Notes: generated by a model from the letters alone, not told the origin. Counted from the first letter of the stretch, positions 31,810 to 43,952 are shown. The stretch is 64,000 nucleotides of DNA from Apoda limacodes (GCA_946406115.1 OX291545.1:6386001-6450000), one strand, 5' to 3'. Numbers and translations: made by a program.

Positions 31810-32970
31810 AATCAATCGCCGTCGCATAGATTTGCGGTAGAGTTAAAAATAATTCTTAATTGTTATAACAATTTAGTCTACCTACCTACTGGTTTCGAAT
31901 ATTTCATTTTGTAGCTTATATCAAGCGTTATTTTTTTTAAGTTAATCGATTTTTAGTGCATCTTAAACGTTACTTTGTTTCATTTCCTCAAGAAAATGAA
32001 CGCCGTTCGTTACAATGGCGCATGTGCAGTGTTACTTTTCAAAAAAATGTCATGAATTAACTTATTTTACTTAAACACAATAAAGCTCAATACTAACAAC
32101 AAGAAAAACGATTGTTTAGACTCGAGCTCGAGCTCATGCAGCCACAGAAATAATTTTAATGTGTAGTATTGTATTGTAAATTGGCTTTCCCAAGATCGAT
32201 CACTATTTTGATTCATTTCGTCTATTGTGCAGTAGAATTACTTTATCTAGATAATATATATTTTGGATATTAAAAGAAAAAATCTATTGAGACTTCTTAT
32301 TAAATAAGTATGTTTGCACAGCTATAAATTAAAATAATGAAAAAAAATAATGAAACTTGGTATTTGGCCTGAAGCCAAATTTTCTGAGTGTTTCATCGTT
32401 TTTGGAAAATAATCCCCTAAAGGGCAAAACAGGGTATGTAAATTTGTATAACAATTTTGATATTATGTTTCTAGAGATTTAAAGTTAGTACAGGTGTTTC
32501 TGTTATTATGTACGTAAGCAATAAGATCAGACTTTGCTATTAGGGGATGACTTAGAGGTAAAATGGGAGTTAAACGTTTGAAATGAAATCCATAATTTTT
32601 CAAGCTAAATGCATAAGGTATTACGCCTTGAGTTTTAAAATTAAGGTTTAACCCTAGAACCCTACACTGACTAGAGTATTGAGTGTTCCTACACAGGGGT
32701 GGTATGGCACCCCAAACTGAAATAGTCCATAAACTATATAAATAAAAAACATGAATGAAAATTATACTTTTATTCATATTCATTATATAATGAGATCACG
32801 GATAAGCCTTATAATTTGGAATGGTAAATCAATTTGAATATTTTCGGCAAATTTTTACTTGGTGTTTTTACCTAGCAAATTTGTAAATTTTAATTAGCTT
32901 TAAAATATAGGCAACACTAAGCCGGTACCAAGCTATATTCTTTTTTTGGGTAAGCATATTTTAAGAGTAA
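31810..32970. other. Gene-free AT-rich stretch
   Basis: A palindromic GAGCTCGAGCTC lies near 32125. A 106-codon minus frame (32463-32783) has no recognisable domain. Confidence 0.45.
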
Positions 32971-32974
32971 GTAC

Positions 32975-33222
32975 TGTTATACCGGAGATCCGGTACGGGT
33001 TTTTAAAAAAGAATTTAAGTCACAAATAAAACTAATTTAATTATAATTCAATAGAATACAATCTGAAATTAAAGATGAGCAAATGTCTGTACGCGACGAT
33101 GGGTAACGGGGATCTGGCTGTCCATCAGTCGGTTTGTTCAAGGTTCGAAAACTGATGACTAAGGGAAAGGTTTCGTGTTTGTTAAGGGTTGGCATTTCTA
33201 CATACTATTTAAGGGTATAACA
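32975..33222 (-). repeat. D1 3' LTR
   Basis: TGTTATACCGGAG...GGGTATAACA, with terminal inverted repeats TGTTATACC/GGTATAACA. It differs from the other LTR at a handful of positions, so the insertion is not recent. The C-rich tract AACCCCCGCC just inside (33223 on) is the complement of a short polypurine tract. Confidence 0.93.
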
Positions 33223-33421
33223 AACCCCCGCCTAAGAGTAAACTTTCGCGTTTGAGGCGAAGTTTACTAAGTATTAGTTTATTCGGACACGAGGAAGTGG
33301 GATACTTTCTTGACTACTGGTGAAGGTTTCAGATGTTGTAGGAGGAATAGGGGTTCTAGTTATTAGCAGACATTTGCGCATTTTACAATAATAGACAAGT
33401 CAACAGAACACAGTTACTTAC

Positions 33422-33535
33422 TATCACGTTTCATGAGATACAGCCTGGTGACAGATGGATGGACGGACGAACGGACAGCGGAGTCTAAGTAATAGGCCCC
33501 CTTTTTTTACCCTTTGGGTATAGAACCCTAAAAAA
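33422..33535. repeat. Truncated GTTCCGTACCC repeat
   Basis: Minus-oriented: CATGAGATACAGCCTGGTGA, GGACGGACGAACGGACAGCG and CCCTTTGGGTATAGAACCCT match the family seen whole at 16070-16357. Confidence 0.7.
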
Positions 33536-34092
33536 ATATTAAGAATTTAAGTTGAAATTCAGTAATTAATAATAACTACATTGTTTAAATAAATTTATTT
33601 AAAGTTATTATTTTATCTCTCTCTATAGGTATATTAATTACACCGTCATATTTGTTGACGAGAAAACTTTTCAATCGCATAAGAACGGCAGAAAACTTTT
33701 ATATCTCGATAGTCATCTTGAATAATACCTATCTAGGCGTTTAACAAGCTATTCTTATGTTGTTTTTGACATAACACATGATTCTTACTCAATCAAAAAT
33801 GTAATGATTACCTGCAGGTTATTTCAGCTGAACTTGCTTTTCTGTTAGATGCATATTTTTCAAAAATTATGATAAAATTAACAGTAATGAACTATGGCCA
33901 CAATAATACGAGTGTGTTTAATTTTTCTATACTCAAATACTAACACTTTTGTTAGGTAAAACTCCAGTAGCTCGCTCGCTCAAAATTTTCTACGTCGATA
34001 ATTAGCTCGATACCTAAAGTTTTGAGTATTTTACTTTCATATAATACCATGGGTATACCGACATTGTAAGAGACAGCATAATATAATAAATT

Positions 34093-34898
34093 AGAGTTTA
34101 AATTTAACTGAGCGAACTGCCGAGCTGTCCTGTATAGAAGTTGAGCATCTCATTGTTGTGAGTGTATACAAGCCGCCTAGTGCAATTTATGATAATTTTG
34201 AATTAGTTATGGAAGAAGTGCTGAATAAAATCAGCAATTCCAATAAACAAATCATTGTTTGTGGAGACTTTAATATAAACATCTTGGAAAATAGCTCATT
34301 AAGCACCAGATTGCTTGCCTTATTTCAGTCTTTTAATTTAAATAATTTGTTTTGTGAACCAACTAGAATTGCTGTATCTAGTCCCACTTGCATCGACAAT
34401 ATATTTACTGACATAAAACCAATTCAAAAATCAATTATAAGCAATCTAGAGTCAGATCATTGTGGACAGTCAGTGGTTTTAGAAAGAAAGACTAGTATTA
34501 CTAAAAAGGATACTAAATTTATACCAATAACAACTAAACGGGTTGAATCATTTAAATCTAACTTAATGCATAAACTTCAAGATTTGCTTTATAATGGCGA
34601 CCCAAATGATATGTACAATACTGTTCTTGACACTATTACTACAGAGTATAATAAAATATTTACTGCAAAAAAGAAACTTATTTCCAGTCGCTTTAGTTTT
34701 AGTGAATGGGCTACCCCAGGTATTCATAAAAGTAGGCGTAAACTGTATGAATTAAAAAAAGAAAAAACATATAATAATAGCCAAATATTTAGGGAACATT
34801 TAAAAAAATACTCAAAAACCTTTCAAAAGGTCTGTCTTGTTGCAAAAGCAATTCACCTCAGACATAAAGTAAAAAATTCAACAAATAAAATAAAAACT
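34093..34898 (+). pseudogene. E1 endonuclease C-terminal part and linker
   Basis: The frame starts in the endonuclease (SCIEVEHLIVVSVYKPPSA) and contains IIVCGDFNINILEN (catalytic Asp/Asn) and LESDHCGQSVVLE (Asp-His). It then has the linker SSRFSFSEWATPGIHKSRRK and ends at the 187-bp insertion. The N-terminal third with the catalytic Asn and Glu is lost. Confidence 0.85.
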
Positions 34899-35085
34899 GG
34901 TTGCCTGTAAAGTCGGTAAACGGGCGAAAGTTTTACGTGACAATGATTTTATGTCTGTCTCTCTCGCTCTTAGGCGGGCGCGTGCCTCTCACTCGCTCTC
35001 ATTGTGAGCGCATAACGTGAGCGGAGCGTAACGCAGTTTCTTGAAGTGTCACCCGGCAAACCAATTTATAAGACGTTGTCACGTC
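34899..35085. mobile_element. 187-bp insertion in E1, AAAACT duplication
   Basis: Coding similarity breaks at 34898 and resumes at 35086; AAAACT flanks both sides (34893-34898, 35086-35091). The insert begins GGTTGCCTGTAAAGTCGG, contains CTCTCTCGCTCTTAGG, and has ACGTGACAA and TTGTCACGT in inverted orientation. It looks like a common short non-autonomous moth repeat; the class is unknown. Confidence 0.75.
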
Positions 35086-35091
35086 AAAACT

Positions 35092-36862
35092 ACATGGAAC
35101 ATAATAAATAATGAAACTGGTAAAGCTAGGAATTCTTGTCAGGACTTTGAGTTGATTGTTGATGATGCTAGTTTTAAAACAAATTCTGAGGTAGCAGTTG
35201 CCTTTAAACAGTTTTTTGAGAACATTCCATTCAAAACAACTGAACATCTAAACTCAAGTCCAATCTTAGCAGAAAATTTATTAAAAACTAGTGTTCCTGA
35301 ATGTAACATTCCCTTTGTATTTAAAAACATTAGTCCTACGGATATCATTAATACATTTAAAACATTAGAAATTAAAAACACCACAGACCTTTGGGGACTT
35401 TCTGTAAAAACTATAAATTCAATTATTCATGTTATAGCACAACCCTTAGCCATTATTTTTAATAGTTGTGTTGATAGTGGTGTGTTTCCTGATGAGATGA
35501 AACTTAGCAAAGTTATACCTCTTTTTAAATCAGGTAGTTCAACAGATCCTAATAATTTGCGGCCTATTTCAATACTACCTATACTCAGTAAAGTTTTTGA
35601 GAAAATCATACTTTGTCAAATGTTAAGCCATTTCTGTATTAATGAGCTACTTAGTAGTTAACAGTTTGGCTTTATGAAAGGCCGTTCCACAACCGATGCA
35701 GAAGTGGCACTACTAAAAAATATATATAACGCCTGGGAGGATTCGCATGACGCCCTTGGAGTGTTTTGTGATTTATCGAAGGCATTTGACTGTGTTCAAC
35801 ATGAAAATCTCATCAGGAAGCTACATCACTATGGTATTAGAGGCAAAGCTCTCGACCTTTTGACATCCTATATGAGTAGGAGAGTACAGAAAATAGATAT
35901 CAACGGTGAAAGATCTCCGGGATCAGCAGTCACTATGGGAGTCCCTCAGGGCTCAATTTTAGGTCCTTTTCTATTACTTATTTACATTAATGATCTCCCA
36001 TATCATGTAAAAAACCATGACATTGTCTTATTTGCTGATGACACTCTTTGCTTTTTAAAGTTAAGAGACGACAGACATATAATAATGAATTAAATAATGC
36101 CCTTTCTAAAATTGTAAATTGGTTTAACGCTAATAATTTGTTACTTAATGAAAAAAAAACCAAATGTGTTAAATTTACATTACCAAATGTTAGTCAGAGA
36201 CAGACATGTATTAATATTAATGGCGAGCAATTAGAACTTGTTAATTCAACAGTCTTTCTTGGCATAACGCTGGACTCTAAACATCATTGGGTTCTCATAT
36301 TCATAACCTAGCCAAAAAACTTAGCTCTGCTGTGTATGCGATCAAGAAAATAAGACAATTGACCGATGTCGACACTGCAAAAATAGTATATTTTAGCTAT
36401 TTCCATAGTTTAATGACATATGGTATCCTAATTTGGGGTAGCGCTGCTGATGTAAATACAATATTTTTGTTACAAAAAAGGGCAATTCGTGCTATTTATA
36501 AATTAGGATCTAGGATATCTCTGAGGGGTAGGTTTAGGGAAGTAAAAATTTTAACTTTAGTGTCGCAGTACATATATGAAAATCTTTTATATGTACATAA
36601 AAATATCAATAGTTTCAGCAAGAAAAGTGACGTTCACAAAGTAAATACTAGAAGTAAAAATAAGCTGTTGGTGCATGATACACGTCTACACAAAATAAGT
36701 AACTCTTTTATGGGGCAATGTATACACTTTTACAACAAAGTTCCCAATAAAATTCAAAATCTATCAATGAGTAAATTTAAATCTTTTATCAAGCAGGTAC
36801 TTTGTAAAAAGGCATACTACAATATTTCAGACTATGTAAATGATAAAAATCCTTGGGACTGA
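35092..36862 (+). pseudogene. E1 reverse transcriptase and C-terminal region
   Basis: Four open pieces. 35092-35661 has KVIPLFKSGSSTDPNNLRPI and a stop before QFGF. 35674-36093 has GRSTTDAEVALL, VFCDLSKAFDCVQH, GVPQGSILGP and an intact LFADDTLCF box. 36048-36311 has IVNWFNANNLLLNEKKTKC. 36287-36862 has YFHSLMTYGILIWGSAAD, LLQKRAIRAIYKL and the C-terminus NPWD. Two frameshifts (near 36060 and 36290) and one stop (35659-35661) inactivate it. The catalytic motifs themselves are kept, so decay is moderate. Confidence 0.88.
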
Positions 36863-37155
36863 TGATGCTCAATTACAGGATGCATAGGTAAACCAAATTA
36901 AAATGGAAAAAACATAAAATTGTACGACTAAAATTTTTTTATATAAAACATTAATTGTATTTTAGTTAATTTGTATTATTGATAGTGTTTCTAAAAGAGT
37001 AACTATCGAGTTTCTTGCCGGATTCTTCTCGGTAGAAATCAACAACATTGTTAACCGGCGGGAAGGTGAAAGGGTTCAAAAAATAATATTTTATAACTTT
37101 GACGATTCAAAAGTGATTGTAAAATCCTTATTTGAATAAAGCATTTTGACTTTGA
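36863..37155 (+). other. E1 3' UTR and tail
   Basis: It follows the TGA and includes GAGTTTCTTGCCGGATTCTT, CGGTAGAAATCAACAACATT, TTGAATAAAG and TTTTGACTTTGA. The match to J1 runs through the whole segment. Confidence 0.85.
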
Positions 37156-38157
37156 ATAATAGTTTTAGTATTCGGATGTCAGATGTAAGATTGCGGCTAT
37201 TCATAACTTTACTGCCAAATAATGTCTATTAAAATTTTATTTTTATTGTTGTTATTTTTAGTTTATCCTTATTATTATTTTTTTATTTAAATTGTCATGT
37301 TTATTTTTAATAATTAAATGACGTTACTACGACTTCTGATATTTTATTTTACTTTTACTAAAAGGGCAGTCTCGATCAAATAACCAAAGAGTCTGCCAAC
37401 TGCTGACTTTTGCCAATACAATATAAAATCAGTGGATTAACTTGATGTTTGTTAATCATTGTGTATATCTGAGGAATTGTTAAAAACTATGCACACGTGC
37501 GGTCCCCTCTCAACCATCGCATCACTAGCCACCGTGAGGGAGTCCATCCTCACACCTCAAGCCTAGTTAATCACGCACAAGTGTCAGCATCACGCGAGTA
37601 ATGCCTCTGGAGTAGCAAGCGTCCATAGGCTGCGGTGACTGCTTAACGCGAGGCGGGCCGTATGCTTATTTGTCACCTTAGTATATTGAAACAAAGAACT
37701 AAACGAATGAGTGTATCAACCCACACTTCCAAGCTGATCTTTTATTTCTTTGCGAGATCAGGTGAGAAATTGCTGCATAGTCGTTAAATATGTCTTCATA
37801 TAGTGACTTTAGAGGTTTTAGTAAAATATGACACTCCGTATCATTAATAAATTAGTTTTGTTGGCAATAGTAGCGGGTGGTTCCTAAAATGCTATTAATG
37901 TACGCGAGGTGTGACTTAACATAACTAATCTATTTTACTAATATCTAATATCTATTATTATATGTAATTGATCGCTAACAAGTTTCATGGAGCCTACTGG
38001 GTCAAAATAGATGCCGGGACCTGTACTGATTGGTTGCGTGTACTCGCTTGTCGATTGCGTCATACAAGTATACAGCAGGCCAATTCTGAAAATGGTTAAA
38101 CTAAAGGTGAGTATATGCTGGTTTATATGGCGATAGACGCTAGTTACTACGGCGGTT
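37156..38157. other. D1 3' region, with a diverged family A 3' end at 37495-37690
   Basis: 37495-37690 on plus contains GCGTCCATAGGCTGCGGTGA, GCGGGCCGTATGCTTATTTG and TCACCTTAG, a diverged version of the family A 3' end. The rest is AT-rich and non-coding. Confidence 0.55.
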
Positions 38158-38395
38158 TATAAGTGACAAGGTATTGTTACCGTGCACTTTCACAACTTTG
38201 TACGGCCCTTTCCAGACGGGTGAAAGTGCCTTATGTAACCGAAGGTGGTTTTTAATATAGACTAGATCTCCAATTTTGTATTTTACTGGTCGGGAGTGTT
38301 GGTAGTAGTATGTTTTTGATCTTTCTTTTGAGGCGTTTATATTGTCGAGGGCTTTTTGCCGGGAAAGCTTTAAGTGGTGGTGTAATCTTTACGTA
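38158..38395 (-). pseudogene. D1 integrase C-terminal domain
   Basis: On minus: HSRPVKYKIGDLVYIKNHLR, then SPVWKGPYKVVKVHGNNTLS. This is the GPF/Y-type DNA-binding tail of gypsy integrases. It is out of frame with the catalytic core, which ends at 38426. Confidence 0.7.
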
Positions 38396-38425
38396 TTCGG
38401 GGTAAGTAGGTACAGGGCGAAGTTC

Positions 38426-39016
38426 TTAAATGGAATCTAGGATATGTGGCTTATGGCCGAAGAGGAGCTCATATGGAGTAAAATGTGTGGTGCAGTGGAC
38501 ATTAGTATTATATGCTAACATAGCGGTGTAAACGTATTTGTGCCAATCAGTTTGGTTATCATTAACGTAGGATTTAAGTTGCTCTTTCAACGTTGAATGG
38601 CTACGTTCTAGGGCACCTTGTGTTTGGGGGTGATATGGGGTCGACCACAGTTGTTTGATTTTTAGGAATTCGCAGGTCCTCTTAAATAACTCTGCGGTGG
38701 AGTTAGTGCCCTGATCAGTCACAATTATTTTAGGGATGCCAAAAGCGGATATAAAATGGACCAGACATTCACAAGTTTCTTCTGCTGTTGCGTTTGAGAT
38801 AGGATACGCCGCTGAGTACTTAGTAGGGTCGTCTTGGAGTGTTAAGATGAATTTCAGTTTAGTAATACCGGCTTCAGGCATGGGTCCAACTATATCGAGG
38901 CTAACCTTTTCGAAAGGCCGCGTTGATGAAGTGGTGATCTGCATTGGGGCACGGTTTGTTTGTCGGAGCGCTTTATTCGCTTGTCAAAGTGTGCACTTTT
39001 TGACATAGGTCTCAAT
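38426..39016 (-). pseudogene. D1 integrase core
   Basis: Catalytic residues are present: VSLDIVGPMPEAG (Asp), KIIVTDQGTNSTAE (Asp) and HPQTQGALERSHS (Glu). It would insert cDNA into the genome with 4-bp staggered cuts, consistent with the GTAC duplication. A stop lies just upstream of MQITTSS (near 38985, after KKCTL), and the frame ends at HILDSI. Confidence 0.9.
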
Positions 39017-39187
39017 GTCAGATTGATGTCAGAAAAATTGAAAAGAGCGGCAGCTGGAGAGTTTCTTTCGCCGTTTCTTCTCCCCAGAACGCCATCTTGA
39101 TTCCGAAACGGTAGTAGTTTATAAATTCCTTGCATATTATACTGACGTCAAAAAAGTGATATTATATCCTATTTTTGAGAAATAAAC
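39017..39187 (-). repeat. 171-bp repeat inserted in the integrase zinc-finger region
   Basis: Integrase coding sequence stops at SQIHI and resumes after 171 bp. The insert on minus includes TTTATAAACTACTACCGTTT, GATGGCGTTCTGGGGAGAAG and CTGCCGCTCTTTTCAATTTT, which I associate with a common moth retrotransposon 3' UTR. No target duplication was resolved. Confidence 0.65.
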
Positions 39188-39925
39188 TATATGAATTTGA
39201 GATCTCATGTTTTTCCAGTAATATCTCTCTTTAATTCGATTGAGCATTCTAACGGTACCTAAATGGCCGGCAATAGGGATATCGTGATTATCTCTAAGGA
39301 TTTTTGGGATTTCGCTTGAAACTGGGTAAATTATGTTATTGTGGTAGATGTGGACTGTTATAGAGGTGTCGTGGAAAAGGTAAGTAAGCATGTTATACAT
39401 TTTTACAAATGAATGTTTTTCAAAAGGGTTTCTTAAGTCGGTTATTGCTATCTCGTTTACGTGTGCCATGGAGGATAGTCAGTTTTTAAGGTGATTTATC
39501 GTTTTGAAAATTTCTGAATATGAGGGTTCGTCGAAGTGGTGTACATTTGTAAAAAGTAATTAATAGTTTTTGTTAGTGTGAGTAATCTTCGTAAAGGAAT
39601 ATAGTTCTTTTTCAGACTAGACAATTTCATCGGTGTCTGTGGTATTAGACAGGATTTCTTGCATGTTAGGGTTAGAATTGTCTAAATCTATAGATTTTGG
39701 AATAATGGTTACTGGGCAGGCACTTTTTAATAAACTTTCATTATGTTTTACTAGGTTTGTGTTGAAGACAGTGTTGTTATTTGACATAGATTTTAAGAAC
39801 TTAGAATATTCATTATTACTTGTATTATTTATATTTGTACTATTTTCTGTTTCAGGTAAACCGGAATCATTTGGAGGTGGAAGATTTAGGTGTAGGAGTT
39901 CATATTCGGGTGGTATAGAAAACAA
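39188..39925 (-). pseudogene. D1 integrase N-terminal zinc-binding region and linker
   Basis: 39188-39469 reads EIPKILRDNHDIPIAGHLGT and RMLNRIKERYYWKNM, the HHCC-region helix before the core. 39617-39925 is an Asn/Ser-rich linker (TIIPKSIDLDNSNPNMQEIL) between RNase H and integrase. They are separated by frame changes near 39470-39600. Confidence 0.75.
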
Positions 39926-39951
39926 CGGTGGAGATAGGAAGTCTAAGAGCT

Positions 39952-41184
39952 CTATACTACTGTTTCAGTAATCATGAAATTGGTAGGAGGTACTGCTGTA
40001 TCTAGTAACCCCAAATTTTCAGTTTGAGGAATCACAGGGTCATTTGAGGTGGATGGAAGATTTAGTGGTTCGAAATCTACATTTAGGTTGTCATTAAATG
40101 GGCTAAGATCCAACACACCAAGTTCTTCTGGAATATCTGACGGTGCTGTGATTTGAGGTTGAGGTTGAACGTTTTCAGGGACAGGGGTATAGTGACTAGA
40201 AGATGGTGTAGGGTCTTGTTGAATTGGGTTAACTGGGAAGCGTGACAATGCGTGTGCGTTACTGTTTGTATTGCCTTTCTTATATTCTATTTCATAATCA
40301 AACTCTTCGAGTTTTAATCGCCATCTTACGAGTTTGGAACTCGGATCTTTACAATTAAAGAGCCATTTTAGGGGTTTGTGGTCAGTGATGATTTTAAATC
40401 GATATCCATATAAGTATGGGCGGAAAACTTTGGCACCCCAAACTATGGCTAGGCATTCCTTTTCAGTGACGCTATAATTACATTCAGCTTTATTTAGGGT
40501 ACGGGATGCGTAAGCGATTGGGCGGTCATTGCCGATTGGACCTTGGGATATAATTGCTGATATAGTGTAATTAGACGCGTCGCAAGTGAGAACAAAAGGT
40601 TTTGTGAAATCAGGATAGGAGAGGATTGGTGCAGAAGTTAATTTGTATTTTAAGTGATCAAAAGCTAGTTGTTGTTGGTTATCCCAGTTAAAAACAATAT
40701 CATTTTTCAATAATGATGTCAATGGTTTAGCAGTTTTAGAAAAATCTGAAATGAATTTGCGGCAGTAGGAGACTAACCCCAGAAAGGACTTAATGTCTTT
40801 TGGACACTTTGGTGTTGGGAATTCTGTCACAGCTTTGACCTTTTCAGGATTAGGTTTTACAACTTCTTCTGTAATGATGTGGCCCAGATAAGCTACTTCT
40901 TTCCTAAGGAACTCGCATTTATCTGGTTGGAGTTTCAGGTTAAGGTCGCGGAGTCTCTGAAAGACTGAAGTGAGGTTATCAATATGGGATTTGAGGTCAG
41001 GAGCATATAGGACGATATCATCGAGGTAAACGAAGCATCGGATGTCCTGTAGGCCAGAAAGTGCTGTGTTCATAAGGCGTTGGAACGTGGAAGTGGAATT
41101 TTTTATGCCGAAAGGCATTCTAGTGAACTCGACATGACCTTCCAGGATACTAAAAGCTGTTTTAGGTGCGTCTTCTTCGTTTAC
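39952..41184 (-). pseudogene. D1 reverse transcriptase and RNase H
   Basis: Open from about 41180 to 39952. RT: RMPFGIKNSTSTFQRLMN, catalytic box VYLDDIVLY (residues 30-38 from the internal Met at 41118), GHIITEEVVKPNPEKV, FLGLVSYCRKFI. RNase H: FVLTCDASNYTISAIISQG (Asp), SVTEKECLAIVW (Glu), KIITDHKPLKWLF (Asp), then EIEYKKGNTNSNAHALSR. The domain order and motifs are those of Ty3/gypsy pol. The first RT motifs lie in another frame upstream. Confidence 0.92.
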
Positions 41185-41733
41185 TAATATTTGTGAAATC
41201 CAGATGCAAGGTCAAGGGTGGAAAAGTATTTGCTTTTTCCTAATTGGTCCAATATCTCTGTCATTTGTGGGATTGGATAGGTGTCTCCTACGGTAGTATC
41301 ATTAAGCTTGCGATAATCCACTACTACTCGCCTTTTGCGTTGTCCGGAAGCGTCTAACTTCTTTGGGACTACCCAAAGAGGAGGAGAGGACCAGGGAGAT
41401 ACTGAGGGTTTGATAATTCTTTGGTCTAACATCTTATTTATTTGAGAATTGACTTCAGCTTTATGGAATTCAAAAAAGCGGTAAGATTTAGTGTTAATAG
41501 GGTTAGTAGAAGTGGTTTGTATGGTATGTTTGATAGCGTTGGTATGGGTAAGTTGGTCATTGGGTAAATGGAAAATATCAGATTAGTCACAACAAACTTC
41601 ATGAAGAGCTTTGGCTTCTTCACTATCTAAATGGGAAGTTCTGAGTAGATTTAGGACTTCTTGTGTGCGATTAAAGCAAATTGGTAACATTGGGCTGTTC
41701 AGAAAGATTATTAATGGAGTAGGGCATGGTTAG
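41184..41733 (-). pseudogene. D1 start of reverse transcriptase
   Basis: RT motifs IIKPSVSPWSSPPLWVVPKK, RRVVVDYRKLNDTTVGDTYP and YFSTLDLASGFHKY (first catalytic Asp), then a frameshift near 41185. Upstream pieces (EEAKALHEVCCD, FHLPNDQLTHTNAIKHT) are the protease-RT linker, with a stop near 41588 and others to the MITE. Confidence 0.88.
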
Positions 41734-41737
41734 TTAA

Positions 41738-42230
41738 CCCGTTACGCGTCCTAAAGACCAGAGTGGTCTCTAAGCGTTTTGTGTCGCGGGGGATTTTTTT
41801 CAGGACGACTTTTATCAGACAGGCTAATTGTAAGTATTCAGAAGTAAGCCAATGGCCTGTCCTACGTTCTAGTATTTTTGGGTGGACAATATTTTTTCAT
41901 CAGAAATTGTTTCGGTAATTTGATCCGGCCGCCATTTATATTGCGCCATTTTGAGTTGGATTTTGGATTTTATTAATAGTAGCATAAAGTTCATTTTGAC
42001 CCCTGGTAATGTGCTATATATAAAAAACTATGTATTTTTTTAGTAAATAAATTTATTATTACTTATTATATTTATCATAAACTTATTCTTATTACTTTTT
42101 TTTATACTGTATATATTAGGGAACATACCTAAAAATAAATAAAGAGGAATAAACATAATAAAGTTAGGTGTATGTCCGTTTGTATGCGGCAAGGGCGGAT
42201 AATTTCCTTAGTATGGGGACGCTTGACGGG
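41738..42230. mobile_element. piggyBac-type MITE (TTAA-flanked) in D1 pol
   Basis: TTAA lies at both ends (41734-41737 and 42231-42234). Inside are inverted ends CCCGTTACGCGTCC and the reverse complement of GGACGCTTGACGGG (about 11 of 14 matching), starting CCC and ending GGG as piggyBac elements do. The 493-bp interior has no ORF. Confidence 0.8.
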
Positions 42231-42830
42231 TTAATTACTATTATCATAATCGACAGGTAATAGTGTAAGATTTAAATTGGATCTAATTGTAATAGTGTGT
42301 TCTGATGTATTTACTATTGATATGTTTATTCTATTATTCTTTTTGACTTTTACTAAACAATTAGCTATTAGCACATTTTCAGAATAGTGCTGATCTAGTA
42401 CCAGGCCTTCTTTTAATTCTGGGTTCGAGACGCTACATTCAATTATAGTTTCAGCTCTACCAGGGATGATATAAATCGGTTCAGTAAATTGAAGTTTCAG
42501 TTCTATTTTTCCTATTTTCAGAGTTTTCTTTGTATAATCGATATAATGACCTAGCTCATTTAATAGATCATTACTTATTATTCCGTCGTATGGGGGGTTT
42601 ATTTCTTGTATCACATGAAAGGTGTGGGATACAAATTTACGAGGGGTTTTGTCGGTTAAAAACAGTTTGAGTTGAAAGTGCCCCATTGTAGGGCTTGACT
42701 CTTGGATGGGGTCGATGCCTTTTATACATACAGGTTCTTTTATTATGTTTGGAGGACTTATGGCAGAACCTGAGTCAACTAAGAGCGTAAAAGGAATTTC
42801 GGGTACAGGCGTGTGGATTAGAACGTGAGG
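42231..42830 (-). pseudogene. D1 protease region
   Basis: On minus: IPFTLLVDSGSAIS with the aspartic-protease DSG (42768-42776), followed by QLKLFLTDKTPRKFVSHTFH, NPPYDGIISNDLLNELGHYI (the second protease motif region) and a C-terminal linker. The visible stop at the end is formed by the TTAA at the MITE junction. Confidence 0.8.
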
Positions 42831-43940
42831 TAACAGTCTGTTTAGAGTGTTTTGAGTTTATTTCGTAGATTTTAATGTCAGTCTATTCTGTTTCAGATCA
42901 CTTGCAGTTTTTGTCTTCAGTTAGGACGGGTTTAATAGTTTTTGGACTTTATTTTCTAGCGTGGAAACCCTAACTGGTTTGCAGCTTCTGATGGTAACTG
43001 TTTGCATTGCTGTAAATCGGTTAATAAATGACTATAGTGTTTCTTTTCGCCAAATTTCGTTTTCAAAAATCAGCTCAGTTGTTTCCAAGTCTCAAATTCT
43101 TTTACGGAGCAAGCTCTTACAGCGTTACCTTCAAGCTGACTTATGATATATTTTAGAACGACTGTTTTCTGATTGATGTTGGTTAAGAAACAGCATTATT
43201 GCAATTACTTAAAAAAGAGTTCAATTTCTCACGTGATCCGTCGAATAGCTTAACAAAATTAATAAGTATATCCATATCTACTTTATCACCTTTTTGTTCG
43301 GAACTAGAATCGGTTTTAGGACCTATTTTCTAAATTAAATTAAACAAGTTAAGTAAAACAATTAAAATCTAGACAAAATAATCTTCGGTGTGTCAACGCT
43401 TCGGTGTAATAGGCAGCCACGTCGTTTGAATAGTTGTTCACTTTTTTTTATATTGTTATTTTAACTTTTTGGAGCACTTTCGGATTTTGCACACACAAAA
43501 TAGTTCCATGAAAGTAAAATCTGGGTTACTTACAGGATCAGCGACGTGAAGGCGATGAAGGTTATCATGGTTTCAGGAGCAGCACTTACAGGTCTTTGTT
43601 TTTTCAGGGTGGTGAATTTTGATGTAGTATGCAGAGAACTTTCAAAACGTTTTCTTTCGTCTTTTTTTTTTTTAGCAGAATTTTCAGGATGTTGACCTTG
43701 ATTTGGAGACAGAGGAAAGTTTTGTCACAATGATTTTGGTTGATTCGGTGGAGGATTTGGAATATGATGTATTGACATTCTTGAATGCAGAGATGAGTTT
43801 CCCTTGTTGGTCTTTGACTGGGCCGACGCGATGATTTTCATGCGTAACTGAGTTTCACTAGTTCACTTTTAAAGTTTGGCACAATAAAAATGTCACTATT
43901 TTAATTCAGAGACTGTCCGAGGACCAAAATGATCCCTTTA
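42831..43940 (-). pseudogene. D1 leader and gag remnant
   Basis: Gag-like pieces on minus: LINFVKLFDGSREKLNSFLS (about 43190-43290), ISQLEGNAVRACSVKEFETW (about 43080-43140) and KTKFGEKKHYSHLLTDLQQC (about 43010-43060), in more than one frame and with several stops. This matches gypsy capsid organisation. The rest up to the PBS is leader without a clear ORF. Confidence 0.7.
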
Positions 43941-43951
43941 CGCTGCCACCA
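43941..43951 (-). promoter_or_regulatory. D1 primer binding site, tRNA-Leu type
   Basis: On minus, TGGTGGCAGCG follows the LTR after one base. Its complement CGCTGCCACCA is the 3' end of a conserved animal tRNA-Leu (acceptor GGTAGCG...). Eleven bases match; further 3' the match stops. Confidence 0.7.
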
Positions 43952-43952
43952 A

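Larger units (their letters stand above)
34085..37155 (+). mobile_element. Jockey-like non-LTR retrotransposon E1 in D1
   Basis: 5'-truncated in the endonuclease; contains the rest of the endonuclease, RT, C-terminal region, and a 3' UTR ending in AATAAA and TTTGAC repeats. It lies between the integrase and 3' LTR of D1. A 187-bp element is nested in it. Its 3' UTR is the source type of the J1 insert at 5969-6284. Confidence 0.88.

Noticed and set aside
32463..32783. 106-codon minus frame starting with a hydrophobic segment
   Set aside because: AT-rich codons, no domain, no splice signals.
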